Origin: Edaphobacter sp.
GTDB taxonomy: Bacteria; Acidobacteriota; Terriglobia; Terriglobales; Acidobacteriaceae
DNA: 64,000 nucleotides
Reading direction: 5' to 3'
Assembly (NCBI RefSeq): GCF_028283685.1
Contig: NZ_JAPWKF010000010.1
Location: forward strand, 372,001-436,000
Below the pieces are notes generated by a model. It was not told the origin of the DNA. It ran no database searches and saw only the letters and a program-made list of their open reading frames with translations. Both the position numbers and the translations under genes were made by a program. Shown one piece after another: positions 16,687 to 25,110 of the stretch. Numbering within the stretch: position 1 is the first letter of the stretch; every line of letters starts with the position of its first letter.

Positions 16687-17691
16687 TTACGCCGTAAGCC
16701 TCTCCTTCACCAGCTCCATCGCCTTCGCGCCGGCAGCGACAAACGCCTTCACCGTCGCCGGGTCCTGCTCCGCCTTCGCATCCCAGTTGATCGTGATGCA
16801 GAAGTACACCCAGCGATCGCCGACCAGCATCCCGCCCGGCAGGCACACCGCGTGGAAGCCCGAAACATCGATGCTTCCGCCTTTCACAAAGCAGCTGCCA
16901 CCCAACGGCATCGGCAGCTTCCAGATCGCATCGCCCATCGACAGGATCTGCCTGAACTGCAGCAGCGTCTCCTTGTGTTCGAAGAACTTGCCCGCCAGCG
17001 CGCGCGAGTAGTAGCTCACCAGGTCATCCGCCGAAGCCGCCAGCGTCTGCACCGTGTTCATCGGCGAGTTCACCATCGGCGCATTCGCCGCCGCCATAAT
17101 GTCGTCCCACGTAAACGTCTCGTAGTTCTTCGCGCCCAGCAGGTAGCCGAAGAACACCCGCGTGCTGTCCGGGATCAGCGTATTCTTCAGCCCGATCGAC
17201 GAGATGAACGAGCGCACCTTGTCCGGCCCCGCTGCCTTCAGACACATGTCCGTACCCGTGTTGTCGCTGTGCAGAATCATCGCCTCCAGCGCCGTCCGCT
17301 GCGAGACCTTGCCGATCAGGTTCGGCGGATTGAACGTCGCGCTGTCCAGCGACCACACGCTCGCATCCAGGTCCAGCTGCCGTGCAGCGATCTTCGCGCT
17401 CGCATCCGGCCCATCCACCTGACGCAGCGTCTCGCACAGCACAAACGTCTTGAACGCGCTGCCGACGAACATCCTCTTCGCCGCGTTCTGCTCCACCACA
17501 AACTCCGGCCTGCCATCCGCCGCGGGCGCATGAATCTTGATGCCGACCTCGCCGGGCAGCCCTTTGAACAACGCCAGAATCGCCTCGGACGAGACATCGC
17601 TCTTCGCCGTCCCCTGCGCTCCAGCCGTCGCTACAACTCCGCCAAGCGCCGCCGCCATTCCACCAACAAACCCTCGCCGTGTCTGTGTCAT
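16687..17691 (-). CDS. Tat-exported class A beta-lactamase-fold serine hydrolase
   Basis: 334 residues from the ATG at 17691, preceded by AGGAGAG. A twin-arginine signal (MTQTRRGFVGGMAAALGG) directs folded export. The penicilloyl-serine motifs are Ser78-x-x-Lys81 (GSAFK), Ser142-Asp-Asn144 (HSDNTGTD) and Lys270-Gly-Gly (FVKGGSIDVSG), the last in place of the usual KTG/KSG. No ExxLN omega-loop motif is seen. The fold is that of class A beta-lactamases/PBPs, but without the deacylating Glu motif it may be a carboxypeptidase, esterase or drug-binding protein and not an effective beta-lactamase. The DUF711 gene follows 92 bp away on the upstream side, same strand. Confidence 0.82.
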   Translation of the reverse strand: MTQTRRGFVGGMAAALGGVVATAGAQGTAKSDVSSEAILALFKGLPGEVGIKIHAPAADGRPEFVVEQNAAKRMFVGSAFKTFVLCETLRQVDGPDASAKIAARQLDLDASVWSLDSATFNPPNLIGKVSQRTALEAMILHSDNTGTDMCLKAAGPDKVRSFISSIGLKNTLIPDSTRVFFGYLLGAKNYETFTWDDIMAAANAPMVNSPMNTVQTLAASADDLVSYYSRALAGKFFEHKETLLQFRQILSMGDAIWKLPMPLGGSCFVKGGSIDVSGFHAVCLPGGMLVGDRWVYFCITINWDAKAEQDPATVKAFVAAGAKAMELVKERLTA

Positions 17692-17717
17692 CGCTCTCCT
17701 CACATCATCACCAGCAT

Positions 17718-17772
17718 GTCATTTCGACCGAAGCGGCGCAGCCGCGCAGTGGAAAAACCTGCTGTTCGACCA
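17718..17772 (+). repeat. Dispersed repeat family A, copy 5
   Basis: GTCATTTCGACCGAAGCGGC-GCA-GCCGCGCAGTGGAAAAACCTGCTG, with an internal GCGGC/GCCGC hairpin. It fills most of the 92-bp gap between two minus-strand genes. Confidence 0.7.
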
Positions 17773-17783
17773 ATCCCCATCCC

Positions 17784-19037
17784 TCACGGCAAGGCCCGAA
17801 TCACCACATTCTTCAACGTAGAATCCTCAAACTCAGTACGCTCCCCCGCCTTCTTCCCTGCCACCGGATCCAACCGCACCGCCAGCGGCTTGTTCCACTT
17901 GTAGGCCAGCGTCGCCACATCGCGGAACATCCACTCCATCTGTTCCACCGTCACATCCCCCGGCAGCGGCACCGTGTCCAGCCCCGTCGCGCAGACCGAC
18001 GAGTACGCCAGCAGCGCATCCACCGTGTACGTGCCCTCATCCCACCGTTCGGACATCACGTTGTCTTCCATCACCGGCAGCATCAGTCCCGCATAGCCCG
18101 TCTGCTTCACCGGAATCGCCTTCACCGCCGTCGTAATCACCCGCGCCGCCGTCATCGTTCCCCTCGAACCGAACTTCGCCCCGGTAAACGACTCCATCGC
18201 CGCCGCAATCGACACATCGCCCATCGGCGCCGGTGTCGCATCCAGGCCCACGTAACTCCATCCCGTCGCCTTCGCCACCTCGTTGCCGATCCTCTCCGCC
18301 ACCAGCGCATGCGTCGTCAGCGCAGCCGTCAGATCTTTGATCGCGAGATCGACGTTGCCCTTATCCTTCGCCAGCACGTCCTGCGCCACGTTCGCGCTCT
18401 CATACCCGATGCCGAACTGCCCGCCCGCGCCCGTGTGATACGACGCCGGAAAGAACGGCCCCATCGGCTTCACCATCGCCGCACCGGCAAAGTTCAGCGT
18501 CCCTTCGCTGCGCTGGCTGTGCTCGGACACATACTTCACCAGCTCCGCCGAGCGGCGAATCGTCTTCCAGTGAATCCCTTCCTTCTCATCCGCGATGATC
18601 GCGCTCGCCCGCAGGCGCGGCAGCGTCGACAGCACCCGCTCCAGCAGGTGCATCGTCTTCATGTCGTCCGAATCATGCATCATCGCGGGACCGATGTTCG
18701 GCGCAAAGTGTTCCTTTCCCGCCAGAGCATCGAACGCGCCCAGAAACTTCAGCGCCTCGTCCTCGCTCATGCCCTGCACCAGCTCCGCCAGCGGTTGCGT
18801 GGTCATGCGGACCGTCTCGACCTCATATCCCGCGGCCTCGAACTCCGCCTTCGCCTTGCGCACGACAGCCAGGGCGTCGGCCACCTGCTTCTCGTAGTGC
18901 TCACGATCCAGCCGTACAAACGCCGTGATCGCCCGCACCCTTGGCTTCGCGCCCGGAGCCAGCTTCGCTCCCGGCTGTCCCGCCGACGTTCCAACGCCAA
19001 GACACAACACCAGCAGCAACGCGGCCACACCACGCAT
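17784..19037 (-). CDS. Exported DUF711 (UPF0210) family protein
   Basis: 417 residues from the ATG at 19037 (GGGGTG upstream), giving a Sec signal peptide (MRGVAALLLVLCLGVGTSAG). The mature protein resembles DUF711/PF05167: PRVRAITAFVRLDREHYEKQ at the start, NIGPAMMHDSDD, FNLFAGAAM-like LNFAGAAMVKPMGPFFPASYH, the Gly-rich FGIGYESANV, VGLDATPAPMGDVSIAAAME and the conserved GYAGLMLPVMEDNVM region. Cytosolic UPF0210 proteins of ~450 residues have unknown function. An exported form is notable and seems to be an acidobacterial variant. Longer frames toward 19175 are rejected because they would hide the signal. Confidence 0.75.
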   Translation of the reverse strand: MRGVAALLLVLCLGVGTSAGQPGAKLAPGAKPRVRAITAFVRLDREHYEKQVADALAVVRKAKAEFEAAGYEVETVRMTTQPLAELVQGMSEDEALKFLGAFDALAGKEHFAPNIGPAMMHDSDDMKTMHLLERVLSTLPRLRASAIIADEKEGIHWKTIRRSAELVKYVSEHSQRSEGTLNFAGAAMVKPMGPFFPASYHTGAGGQFGIGYESANVAQDVLAKDKGNVDLAIKDLTAALTTHALVAERIGNEVAKATGWSYVGLDATPAPMGDVSIAAAMESFTGAKFGSRGTMTAARVITTAVKAIPVKQTGYAGLMLPVMEDNVMSERWDEGTYTVDALLAYSSVCATGLDTVPLPGDVTVEQMEWMFRDVATLAYKWNKPLAVRLDPVAGKKAGERTEFEDSTLKNVVIRALP

Positions 19038-19205
19038 CAACGCACACCCCGCAAAGAGAGTTGGAGGAGTCGAGTCTACCAAAGCCTCGCGTCGCTGCTT
19101 CCAGGCAGCTCGAACGCACCCGTCGCACTCATTGTTTTTTTCGAAGAAAAAGAAGAAAGCCGCACCGGAGAGCACAGCACTGAAAAATCAGCGCAGGCCA
19201 GCCCG

Positions 19206-20429
19206 CTAAGCTCCCAGCGGCTGCGCATCCAGCGTCAGCACCGACGACATCAGGCGATCCACCGACACTACGCCCATGCACTCGCCGTCGTTGCCCACCA
19301 CCACAATCGGGTCGAACCGCTGCGGCGAGGGCCGCCCCAGCGCGCGATACAGCACCTGCCGCGGCGAGCTCGCCACCTGCGACTTCATAAAGCTCTCCAC
19401 CAGCCGCACCCCCAGCAGAGGATGCCGCTCCAGCATGCGCTGCGGACGCTTGAACCGGTCCAGCACTACCGCCACCGTATGCTCTGTCTCGTAGCGCAGC
19501 AGGTCGTCCGCCGCCTTCACGCTCAGGCACAGACCGCACGACATCAGGTGCGGCTCCAGCGTCTTCTCGCGGTTCATCCGGCTGTGCCGCGAAAGTTCCC
19601 CGGCCACCTGCGCGCTCAACCCCAGCAGCTCCAGCTCCGGCCGCGCCAGCAGAAACCCCTGCGCCAGCGGCACGCCCGTGCGGATCAGCTCTTCCAGCTC
19701 CTGCACAATCTCCACGCCCTCGGCGATCACCCAGGCATCCAGACGATCCGCCGCCGCCACCATCATCTCGATCATCGTCGACTTCGCGCGGTCCAGATGG
19801 CAGTTCTTCACAAAGTGCCGGTTCAGCTTGATAAAGTCCGGCCGCAGCTCCAGGATGTGCTGCAGACTCGCATATCCCGCGCCCGCATCGTCCACCGCCA
19901 CCAGCCCGCCCATCGACCGCACCTGCGCCGACCGCTCCCGGATCGCCTCGTAGCTCGAGATCGAGGTCTCTTCCGTAATCTCGATCACCATGCCCGCCAG
20001 GTCGCGTTCGTTCGCCACCAGCTGCTCCCACAGATCGCTCAGCAGGTAGTCCGGCCCCAGGTTCATCGTCAGGAAGCTGCCCTGCGGCAGGCGCGAACGC
20101 TGCTGCAGCACCAGCTTGCACACCATGTGCTCCAGCTCCATGCGGCGGCCTACACGTCCCGCGCGCTGAAAGAACACATCCGGTGCGGTATTCAATTCTT
20201 TAGGAAAGCGCGTCAGCGCCTCGTAGCCCGTCACCAGGCCGCGGCGCAGATCGACGATCGGCTGGAAGTAGATCTCCGGGACAAGATCACCGGAAAGCAC
20301 CCTCTCCAGCTGCCCGGGAAACTCCGGACCGCCGTCAGCCTGCGGGAGAAATCCGCTGTCGATCAACACGTCAATGGTCTTGGTTTTCGTCACGTCGTTG
20401 GGACATACCCCGAACACTGGTGATTGCAA
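19206..20429 (-). CDS. EAL-domain cyclic-di-GMP phosphodiesterase with C-terminal CBS-like region
   Basis: 407 residues; a TTG at 20429 gives the longest frame, and GTG starts within the first 15 codons are possible because the EAL domain begins only at ~residue 40. Catalytic residues are retained: Glu in GYEALTR, Asn in MNLGPD, Glu in IEITEET, the Asp pair in VDDAGAGYASL, Lys in FIKLNR, Glu in AEGVE and Gln in QGFLLARPE. This predicts active c-di-GMP hydrolysis. Residues ~290-400 include a CBS-like ending (FDPIVVVGNDGECMGVVSVDRLM), which may bind a nucleotide. No GGDEF domain or membrane segment is present, so the protein is cytosolic. Confidence 0.88.
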   Translation of the reverse strand: MQSPVFGVCPNDVTKTKTIDVLIDSGFLPQADGGPEFPGQLERVLSGDLVPEIYFQPIVDLRRGLVTGYEALTRFPKELNTAPDVFFQRAGRVGRRMELEHMVCKLVLQQRSRLPQGSFLTMNLGPDYLLSDLWEQLVANERDLAGMVIEITEETSISSYEAIRERSAQVRSMGGLVAVDDAGAGYASLQHILELRPDFIKLNRHFVKNCHLDRAKSTMIEMMVAAADRLDAWVIAEGVEIVQELEELIRTGVPLAQGFLLARPELELLGLSAQVAGELSRHSRMNREKTLEPHLMSCGLCLSVKAADDLLRYETEHTVAVVLDRFKRPQRMLERHPLLGVRLVESFMKSQVASSPRQVLYRALGRPSPQRFDPIVVVGNDGECMGVVSVDRLMSSVLTLDAQPLGA

Positions 20430-20796
20430 CTACAACGCCAATATCCGCAAAGATACAGAGCGCATCGCGCTCCGTTACGATCAGGAGTCCGTTCCACACC
20501 CAGGTTCATCGTCAACGCATCCACTCAACAGGCTTTGCTCGGTATGCCTTCATCGCTCTTCCCTGGAACGGTCCTGGCGGCCTCTTCCCGTCTGACTCAC
20601 GTCTCTGCTTGTCCGTTCGGGTCCAGTACAGCGATCGTCTGTAACTCTCTTGGATCTTTTTCGTGCTGAACTACCGTTATAGCCGCCTTCCGGTTACAAA
20701 CCCAATCCCACTATCAGGGGATAGTCCCCCTGCGCTCAGCGCCATCCGCCCACACACTTCGCTAAAATGATCGCCATCACTCACTTGCCCTAAACG
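20430..20796. other. Divergent intergenic region before the MFS gene
   Basis: 367 bp between divergent starts (EAL gene and MFS transporter). Composition is more even than in the genes; no repeat or operator was identified. It should hold both promoters. Confidence 0.4.
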
Positions 20797-20802
20797 GTGC
20801 CC

Positions 20803-22221
20803 ATGCCAGAACCCACCCCGCCCCACAGCCTGCGCCGTCACCAGGCCATCAGGCCCATACCGGAAGACCCTCACCCCCGCAGTCTGCGTGGCCATCAGGC
20901 CATCACCCTCTCGCTGCTCTTTCTCGCGGGCATCGTCAACTTCCTCGACCGCTCCTCGCTCTCCATCGCCAACACCACCGTCCGCCAGGAGATGCACCTC
21001 TCCGCCACCCAGATGGGCTGGCTCCTCTCCGCCTTCTCCTTTGCCTACGGCTTCGCCCAGCTCCCCCTCATCGGCCTGCTCGACCGCGTCGGCACCCGCT
21101 GGGTCCTCGGCGTCGGGCTCACCCTCTGGTCCGCCGCCCAGATGCTCACCGGCCTCGTCCGCACCCTGCCCATCTTCCTCACCCTCCGCGTCCTGCTCGG
21201 CATCGGCGAAGCTCCCTTCTACCCCTCCGGCATCCGCTCCACCCGAGAGTGGTTCTCCCAATCCACCCGCGGACGAGCCACCGCCGTCATGAGCTCCTCC
21301 CAGACCATCGGCCTCTCCTTCGCCCCACCGGTCCTCACAGCTCTCATGCTCGCCCTCGGCTGGCGAGCCATGTTCGTCGTCCTCGGAGCCTCCGGCCTCC
21401 TCGTCGCCGCCCTCTGGATCGTCCTCCACCGCGCCCGCCAGGACACCCCCTACGCCGAAGCAACAGAAGAAGCTACGAATCCCTCCCCGTCCCACCAGGA
21501 ACGAACCGTCATCCCGGCCGAAGGCGCAGCCGAAGCGGAGGGACCTGCTTTCCGACCACAATCGCCCCTAAGCCACGCGAAGCAAAACGCCCCCCACGAA
21601 CCAGCCTGGCGCGTCCTCCTCCGCCAGCCCGCCGTCTGGGGCATGATGTTCGGCTGGGGAGGCGTCAACTACACCGTCTGGCTCTACCTCGCCTGGCTGC
21701 CCGCCTACCTGGAGGAGCAGCGCCACCTCCCCCTCGCCACCTCCGGCTGGGTCGCCGCCCTGCCCTACCTCGCCGGAGCCTGCGGCATGCTCTCCAGCGG
21801 CTTCGTCTCCGACGCCCTCGCCGCCCGCGGTCAGCAGCTCACCACCATCCACCGCCGCAACCTCGTCCTCGGCATGATCGCCTCCGCCGCCGGAACCTTC
21901 TTCGTCGCGCACTCCGCCACCACCGCCCAGGCCGTCGCCGGAACCAGCGCCGCACTCTTCTTCATCCACTTCGCCGGAACCTCCGGCTGGGGATACGTGC
22001 AGGCCATCAGCCCGCTGCGTTACGTCGCCTCCCTGGGCGCGCTGCAGAACTTCTTCAGCTTCATGATCGCCTCCATCGCCCCGGTCCTTACCGGCTGGCT
22101 GCTCGACCGCACCCACTCCTTCACCCTCGCCCTGGGCCTCTGCAGCGCCATCACCCTCCTCGGCGCCCTCAGCTACGCCACCCTCGCCTCCCCCAAAGGC
22201 ATGCACCTCGATCCCGCCTGA
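20803..22221 (+). CDS. MFS transporter, ACS-type, with a repeat-derived central loop
   Basis: 472 residues from the ATG at 20803 (a GTG at 20797 adds two). It has twelve predicted helices. The first carries LFLAGIVNFLDRSSLSIANTT, and LLIGLLDRVGTRW-like and RVLLGIGEAPFYPSG motifs mark the anion:cation symporter family (hexuronate, galactonate, tartrate transporters). Two oddities are seen. The N-terminus has an 18-residue duplication (SLRRHQAI / SLRGHQAI). The loop between helices 6 and 7 (residues ~225-265) is encoded by a copy of the dispersed intergenic repeat (21508-21590) read in frame. Both lie in exposed cytoplasmic parts, so function is probably kept. The sugar-acid substrate is unknown. 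Confidence 0.9.
   Translation: MPEPTPPHSLRRHQAIRPIPEDPHPRSLRGHQAITLSLLFLAGIVNFLDRSSLSIANTTVRQEMHLSATQMGWLLSAFSFAYGFAQLPLIGLLDRVGTRWVLGVGLTLWSAAQMLTGLVRTLPIFLTLRVLLGIGEAPFYPSGIRSTREWFSQSTRGRATAVMSSSQTIGLSFAPPVLTALMLALGWRAMFVVLGASGLLVAALWIVLHRARQDTPYAEATEEATNPSPSHQERTVIPAEGAAEAEGPAFRPQSPLSHAKQNAPHEPAWRVLLRQPAVWGMMFGWGGVNYTVWLYLAWLPAYLEEQRHLPLATSGWVAALPYLAGACGMLSSGFVSDALAARGQQLTTIHRRNLVLGMIASAAGTFFVAHSATTAQAVAGTSAALFFIHFAGTSGWGYVQAISPLRYVASLGALQNFFSFMIASIAPVLTGWLLDRTHSFTLALGLCSAITLLGALSYATLASPKGMHLDPA
20826..20906 (+). repeat. 54-bp tandem duplication in the 5' end of the MFS gene
   Basis: CAGCCTGCGCCGTCACCAGG...CATCA at 20826-20852 recurs as CAGTCTGCGTGGCCATCAGG...CATCA at 20880-20906, exactly 54 bp apart, which adds 18 residues in frame ahead of helix 1. 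Confidence 0.6.
21508..21590 (+). repeat. Dispersed repeat family A + motif C inside the MFS coding sequence
   Basis: GTCATCCCGGCCGAAGGC-GCA-GCCGAAGCGGAGGGACCTGCTT, then TCCGACCACA (21508-21559), followed 11 bp later by AGCCACGCGAAGCAAAACGC (21571-21590). This is the same order and spacing as 11120-11223. It is read in frame as part of the central cytoplasmic loop. Confidence 0.8.
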
Positions 22222-22229
22222 AACGAAAA

Positions 22230-22282
22230 GGGCTGGCATCGCAAATCGCGCGACACCAACCCATCCCGAAGAGGGCCAGCCC
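22230..22282. terminator. Weak hairpin between convergent MFS and VOC genes
   Basis: GGGCTGGC (22230-22237) and GCCAGCCC (22275-22282) can pair across a 37-nt loop between two convergent stops. Confidence 0.3.
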
Positions 22283-22301
22283 ATCGGCCTGGACTTCGCC
22301 A

Positions 22302-22688
22302 TTACATCGAGCTCACATTCATCGTGCTGACCTCAACCACAACTCCTCCCGGCGCGTTGCAGTAGAAGCCATACGTTGGCGGGCCTCCGCGCTGCAGCTT
22401 GGACGGCTGTGGAGCCTCGTATCTCCTCTCCGACAGGCTGACGTGAACCTCGTCCACCTCGGAAGACGTCGGCTGCAGAAAGCCCACGTGAAACATCCCC
22501 GGATAGCCGTGCTCCGGCGTCATCCTCTTGTCATGCATCAGCGTCAGCACAAAGCCGTCCGTGTTGCGCATGACGGCCATCTTCCCGGCCCGCTCTTCCA
22601 AAACGGCGAAGCCAAAGACGGAGCGAAAGAACTCGGTGAGACCCGGAACATCGTAGGTTGTAAGGTTGGTGTGATTAAGCGTTGCCAT
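22302..22688 (-). CDS. VOC (glyoxalase/bleomycin resistance) family protein
   Basis: 128 residues, one complete VOC unit of two beta-alpha-beta-beta-beta modules. Features are LNHTNLTTYDVPGLTEFFRSVFGF at the start with the first metal-site His, GMFHVGF at the centre of the protein, and YGFYCNAPGGVVVEVS at the C-terminus with the Glu position. AAGGAG lies 7 nt before the ATG. VOC proteins bind a divalent metal and include isomerases, dioxygenases and sequestration proteins; this sequence does not say which. It is divergent from the Tat-exported TIM-barrel gene. Confidence 0.85.
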   Translation of the reverse strand: MATLNHTNLTTYDVPGLTEFFRSVFGFAVLEERAGKMAVMRNTDGFVLTLMHDKRMTPEHGYPGMFHVGFLQPTSSEVDEVHVSLSERRYEAPQPSKLQRGGPPTYGFYCNAPGGVVVEVSTMNVSSM

Positions 22689-23014
22689 GCGCGATCTCCT
22701 TCAATAAAGAAAGTTCTGTCGCGTGGCTGCTAGGCCGAACCGAGAACCAGCGCGACAGGTCGCAGTGCCGCAGCACTGCTGCTATCGCCGTGGGTCCCTT
22801 TTCCATCCTTCCTTCAATGGAACTGACATGACTGCGGACATTGCATCCGCAGCGAGCCGGGCTTACCGATCCGGCTCCGCGTTTTTCGGCATCTATGGGA
22901 TGATCGGACAACACACGCAGTCGCAGAAAAGTTCTGCTTCGTTTTACGCAACGGCGATGCCCGGCTCCTGCAACTGCTATAGTCTTCTCGATTATCCAGA
23001 AAGGTTCAGACACC
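22689..23014. other. Divergent promoter region (VOC / TIM-barrel genes)
   Basis: 326 bp between divergent starts. Nothing beyond the two ribosome-binding sites was recognised. Confidence 0.4.
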
Positions 23015-23881
23015 ATGGATCGCAGAACGTTTCTCACAGGCGGTGCAGCCGCCTCGGCTCTCCTCGCCGGTTCACGCTATCTGCCCGCCGACCCCCTCGG
23101 ACTTCCCATCGGCTGCCAGACCTATCCCGTGCGCAAGACCATCAACACCGACTTTGCCGGAACAATGAAAGGCCTCCACGCCGCCGGCTTCACCCAGATC
23201 GAGCTCTGCTCGCCCTTCGGCTACACCGACTTCTCCAGCCTGCAGCAATACAAGCCGCAACAGCTGCGCCGCATGCTCAACGACTGGGGCATCGGCTGCA
23301 TCTCCGCGCACTGGGCGCCCACCGAGCTGTTTGAAAAGGCCGATGCAAGCATCGCCTACGCAAAGGAATTCGGCATGACGCAGATGGCCGTCGCCGCGCT
23401 TGGCCCCTTCCAGCCCACGGGCGCCGAGACCGTCGACGACGTGAAGCGTTACGTCGAGCCCTTCAACGCCTTCGCCGAAAAAGCCCATGCCGCCGGCATC
23501 ACCGCCTTGTTGCACAACGAAGGCTTCGTCTCCGCGCACATCGACGGCAAGCCCGTCTACGACATGATGATCGCCGAGCTGAACCCCGACACCACGCGCC
23601 TGCAGTTTCAGGTCTCCACCCTGCAGCTGGGCTACGACCCGGTGACGTACTTCCAGAAGTATCCCGGCCGCTTCCTCTCCATGCACTGCCAGGACTGGGT
23701 CAAAGACCCGTCTACCAAAACAGGCTTCCGCCAGGTCCCTCTGGGCAAAGGCCTCGTCGACTGGAAGGCCGTCTTCACCGCCGCGAAGACCGGCGGCGTG
23801 AAGAACTACTTCGTCGAACTCGAAGAAGACCCCGCCCTGATGCCACCCAGCGTGCCGTATCTCAAGTCGCTGACCGTCTGA
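23015..23881 (+). CDS. Tat-exported sugar phosphate isomerase/epimerase-like TIM-barrel protein
   Basis: 288 residues. A twin-arginine signal (MDRRTFLTGGAAASALLAG) is followed by a xylose-isomerase-like TIM barrel: PIGCQTYPVRKTINTDFAGT, HAAGFTQIELCSPFG (strand 2 with Glu), GIGCISAHW (His), ALLHNEGF (His-x-Glu), FLSMHCQDW (His) and YFVELEEDP (Glu). These acidic and His residues match the divalent-metal site of the PF01261 family. AAAGG precedes the ATG. Acidobacteria and Planctomycetes carry many Tat-exported members thought to act on keto-sugars or inositols. The substrate cannot be told. Confidence 0.87.
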   Translation: MDRRTFLTGGAAASALLAGSRYLPADPLGLPIGCQTYPVRKTINTDFAGTMKGLHAAGFTQIELCSPFGYTDFSSLQQYKPQQLRRMLNDWGIGCISAHWAPTELFEKADASIAYAKEFGMTQMAVAALGPFQPTGAETVDDVKRYVEPFNAFAEKAHAAGITALLHNEGFVSAHIDGKPVYDMMIAELNPDTTRLQFQVSTLQLGYDPVTYFQKYPGRFLSMHCQDWVKDPSTKTGFRQVPLGKGLVDWKAVFTAAKTGGVKNYFVELEEDPALMPPSVPYLKSLTV

Positions 23882-24018
23882 AGTCCGAACTAGAAGACCG
23901 TTCTTCACTCCCCTTCTTCCGTCTTCAAAAGGTCGACGCCTCAGTAACAACGTCTCAACTTCCGGCAAACGCGTTTATCAGGACTGGCGTGTAACTTTGC
24001 GAGAAATTATTTGCCGAA

Positions 24019-24942
24019 GTGAATCTGTATCGTCATGGCAACCATCTGTATGCGATGAGCAGAGAGGTTCCACGGCAACAGGCACCCGGCATTTATCGCA
24101 AGCAAATCGGGGATGTCATCCTTACAACCCTTGTCGACGGATCAGAGACCTTCTCTTTTGACATATTTAGCCAGAGCATCAGCACGGAAGACGCGCGAGG
24201 TTTACTGGTTGCTGCGAATCTTCCTCCAACGCCAAGCATGCCGGTCAACGCGTATCTGCTACAGAGCGAAGCGCAGACCATCCTCATCGATACAGGTGAT
24301 GCGAACTGCATGGGGTCAGGGGGACGATTGCAGGAAGCCCTTGCCGCCGCACAGGTGGAAGCTTCTGACATCGATGCTGTGCTTCTGACTCACGCTCATC
24401 CCGATCACGTAGGTGGCTTGGTCGATCTAACTGGTTCGCGACTCTTCCCAAACGCAGAGCTGATTCTGCACATCGACGAACTACGGTTTTGGCAAGACGC
24501 GCAAAATTTCGTCGGAGCTCCTCATCTGAACGAGGTACGATCCCTGGCCTGCAAGGTGTTTGACGCCTATCAGACCTCGATTCGGACGGCGACAGATGGC
24601 GAGGTGCGCCCTGGTATTGCCCTGCAGCATCTCCCGGGACATACGCCCGGGCATAGCGGTTATTGGATCGAATCAGGAGAGCATCGTGCACTGATATGGG
24701 GGGATATTGTTCACTGGCCTGATATCCAGATTCCCCGCCCAGATGTGACACTGACGTTCGATTTCAACCCAGCCCAGATGGTACAGACGCGTAAGCTTCT
24801 CCTCCAGCAGGTAACGGATAACCGTATTCTCGTTGGTGGCATGCATTTGAACTTTCCCGGCTTCATCCGCGTTCATCGCAATGATGGTGGCTACCAGGTC
24901 CAGGAAGAGCGATGGCTGCCGGATATGCTTCCGGTTTTATAG
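24019..24942 (+). CDS. MBL-fold metallo-hydrolase (lactonase-like)
   Basis: 307 residues from a GTG at 24019; an ATG at 24055 would give 295 residues and neither has a strong ribosome-binding site. The metal motif HxHxDH is intact in LLTHAHPDHVGGL at ~127-135, with a further His in LQHLPGHTPGHSGYW, Asp in ALIWGDIVHW, and a C-terminal GGMHLNFPGF His. This ligand set resembles AHL-lactonase/methyl parathion hydrolase-type MBL enzymes. There is no signal peptide. Codon use is less G/C-biased than in the flanking genes, as in the 12.5-14.5 kb cassette, so transfer is possible. Confidence 0.85.
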   Translation: MNLYRHGNHLYAMSREVPRQQAPGIYRKQIGDVILTTLVDGSETFSFDIFSQSISTEDARGLLVAANLPPTPSMPVNAYLLQSEAQTILIDTGDANCMGSGGRLQEALAAAQVEASDIDAVLLTHAHPDHVGGLVDLTGSRLFPNAELILHIDELRFWQDAQNFVGAPHLNEVRSLACKVFDAYQTSIRTATDGEVRPGIALQHLPGHTPGHSGYWIESGEHRALIWGDIVHWPDIQIPRPDVTLTFDFNPAQMVQTRKLLLQQVTDNRILVGGMHLNFPGFIRVHRNDGGYQVQEERWLPDMLPVL

Positions 24943-25009
24943 AAAACACTCCTTGACCTTCCATGACTCCCGATTAGGTCGGCTTATAAGGAAGTGAGCT
25001 CCTCATAAA

Positions 25010-25050
25010 ACGGCAAACAAAAGCGGCGGCCCCGGAAAGAGACCACCGCC
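25010..25050 (-). terminator. Terminator of the E2 gene
   Basis: On the minus strand a GGCGGTGG...GGCCGCCGC imperfect stem is followed by TTTTGTTTGCCGTTTT, 60 bp after the E2 stop. Confidence 0.55.
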
Positions 25051-25110
25051 AATCTTGTTATGCTTGCGTCGAAGAAGGCGCTTATCGCCCTCCGCGAAGG
25101 AGCGCGAAGC

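Noticed and set aside
17679-20423. 914-codon plus-strand open frame
   Set aside because: It is antisense to three genes with clear domains (beta-lactamase-like, DUF711, EAL), is Arg/His-rich without any domain, and reflects the missing stop codons of high-G+C antisense frames.
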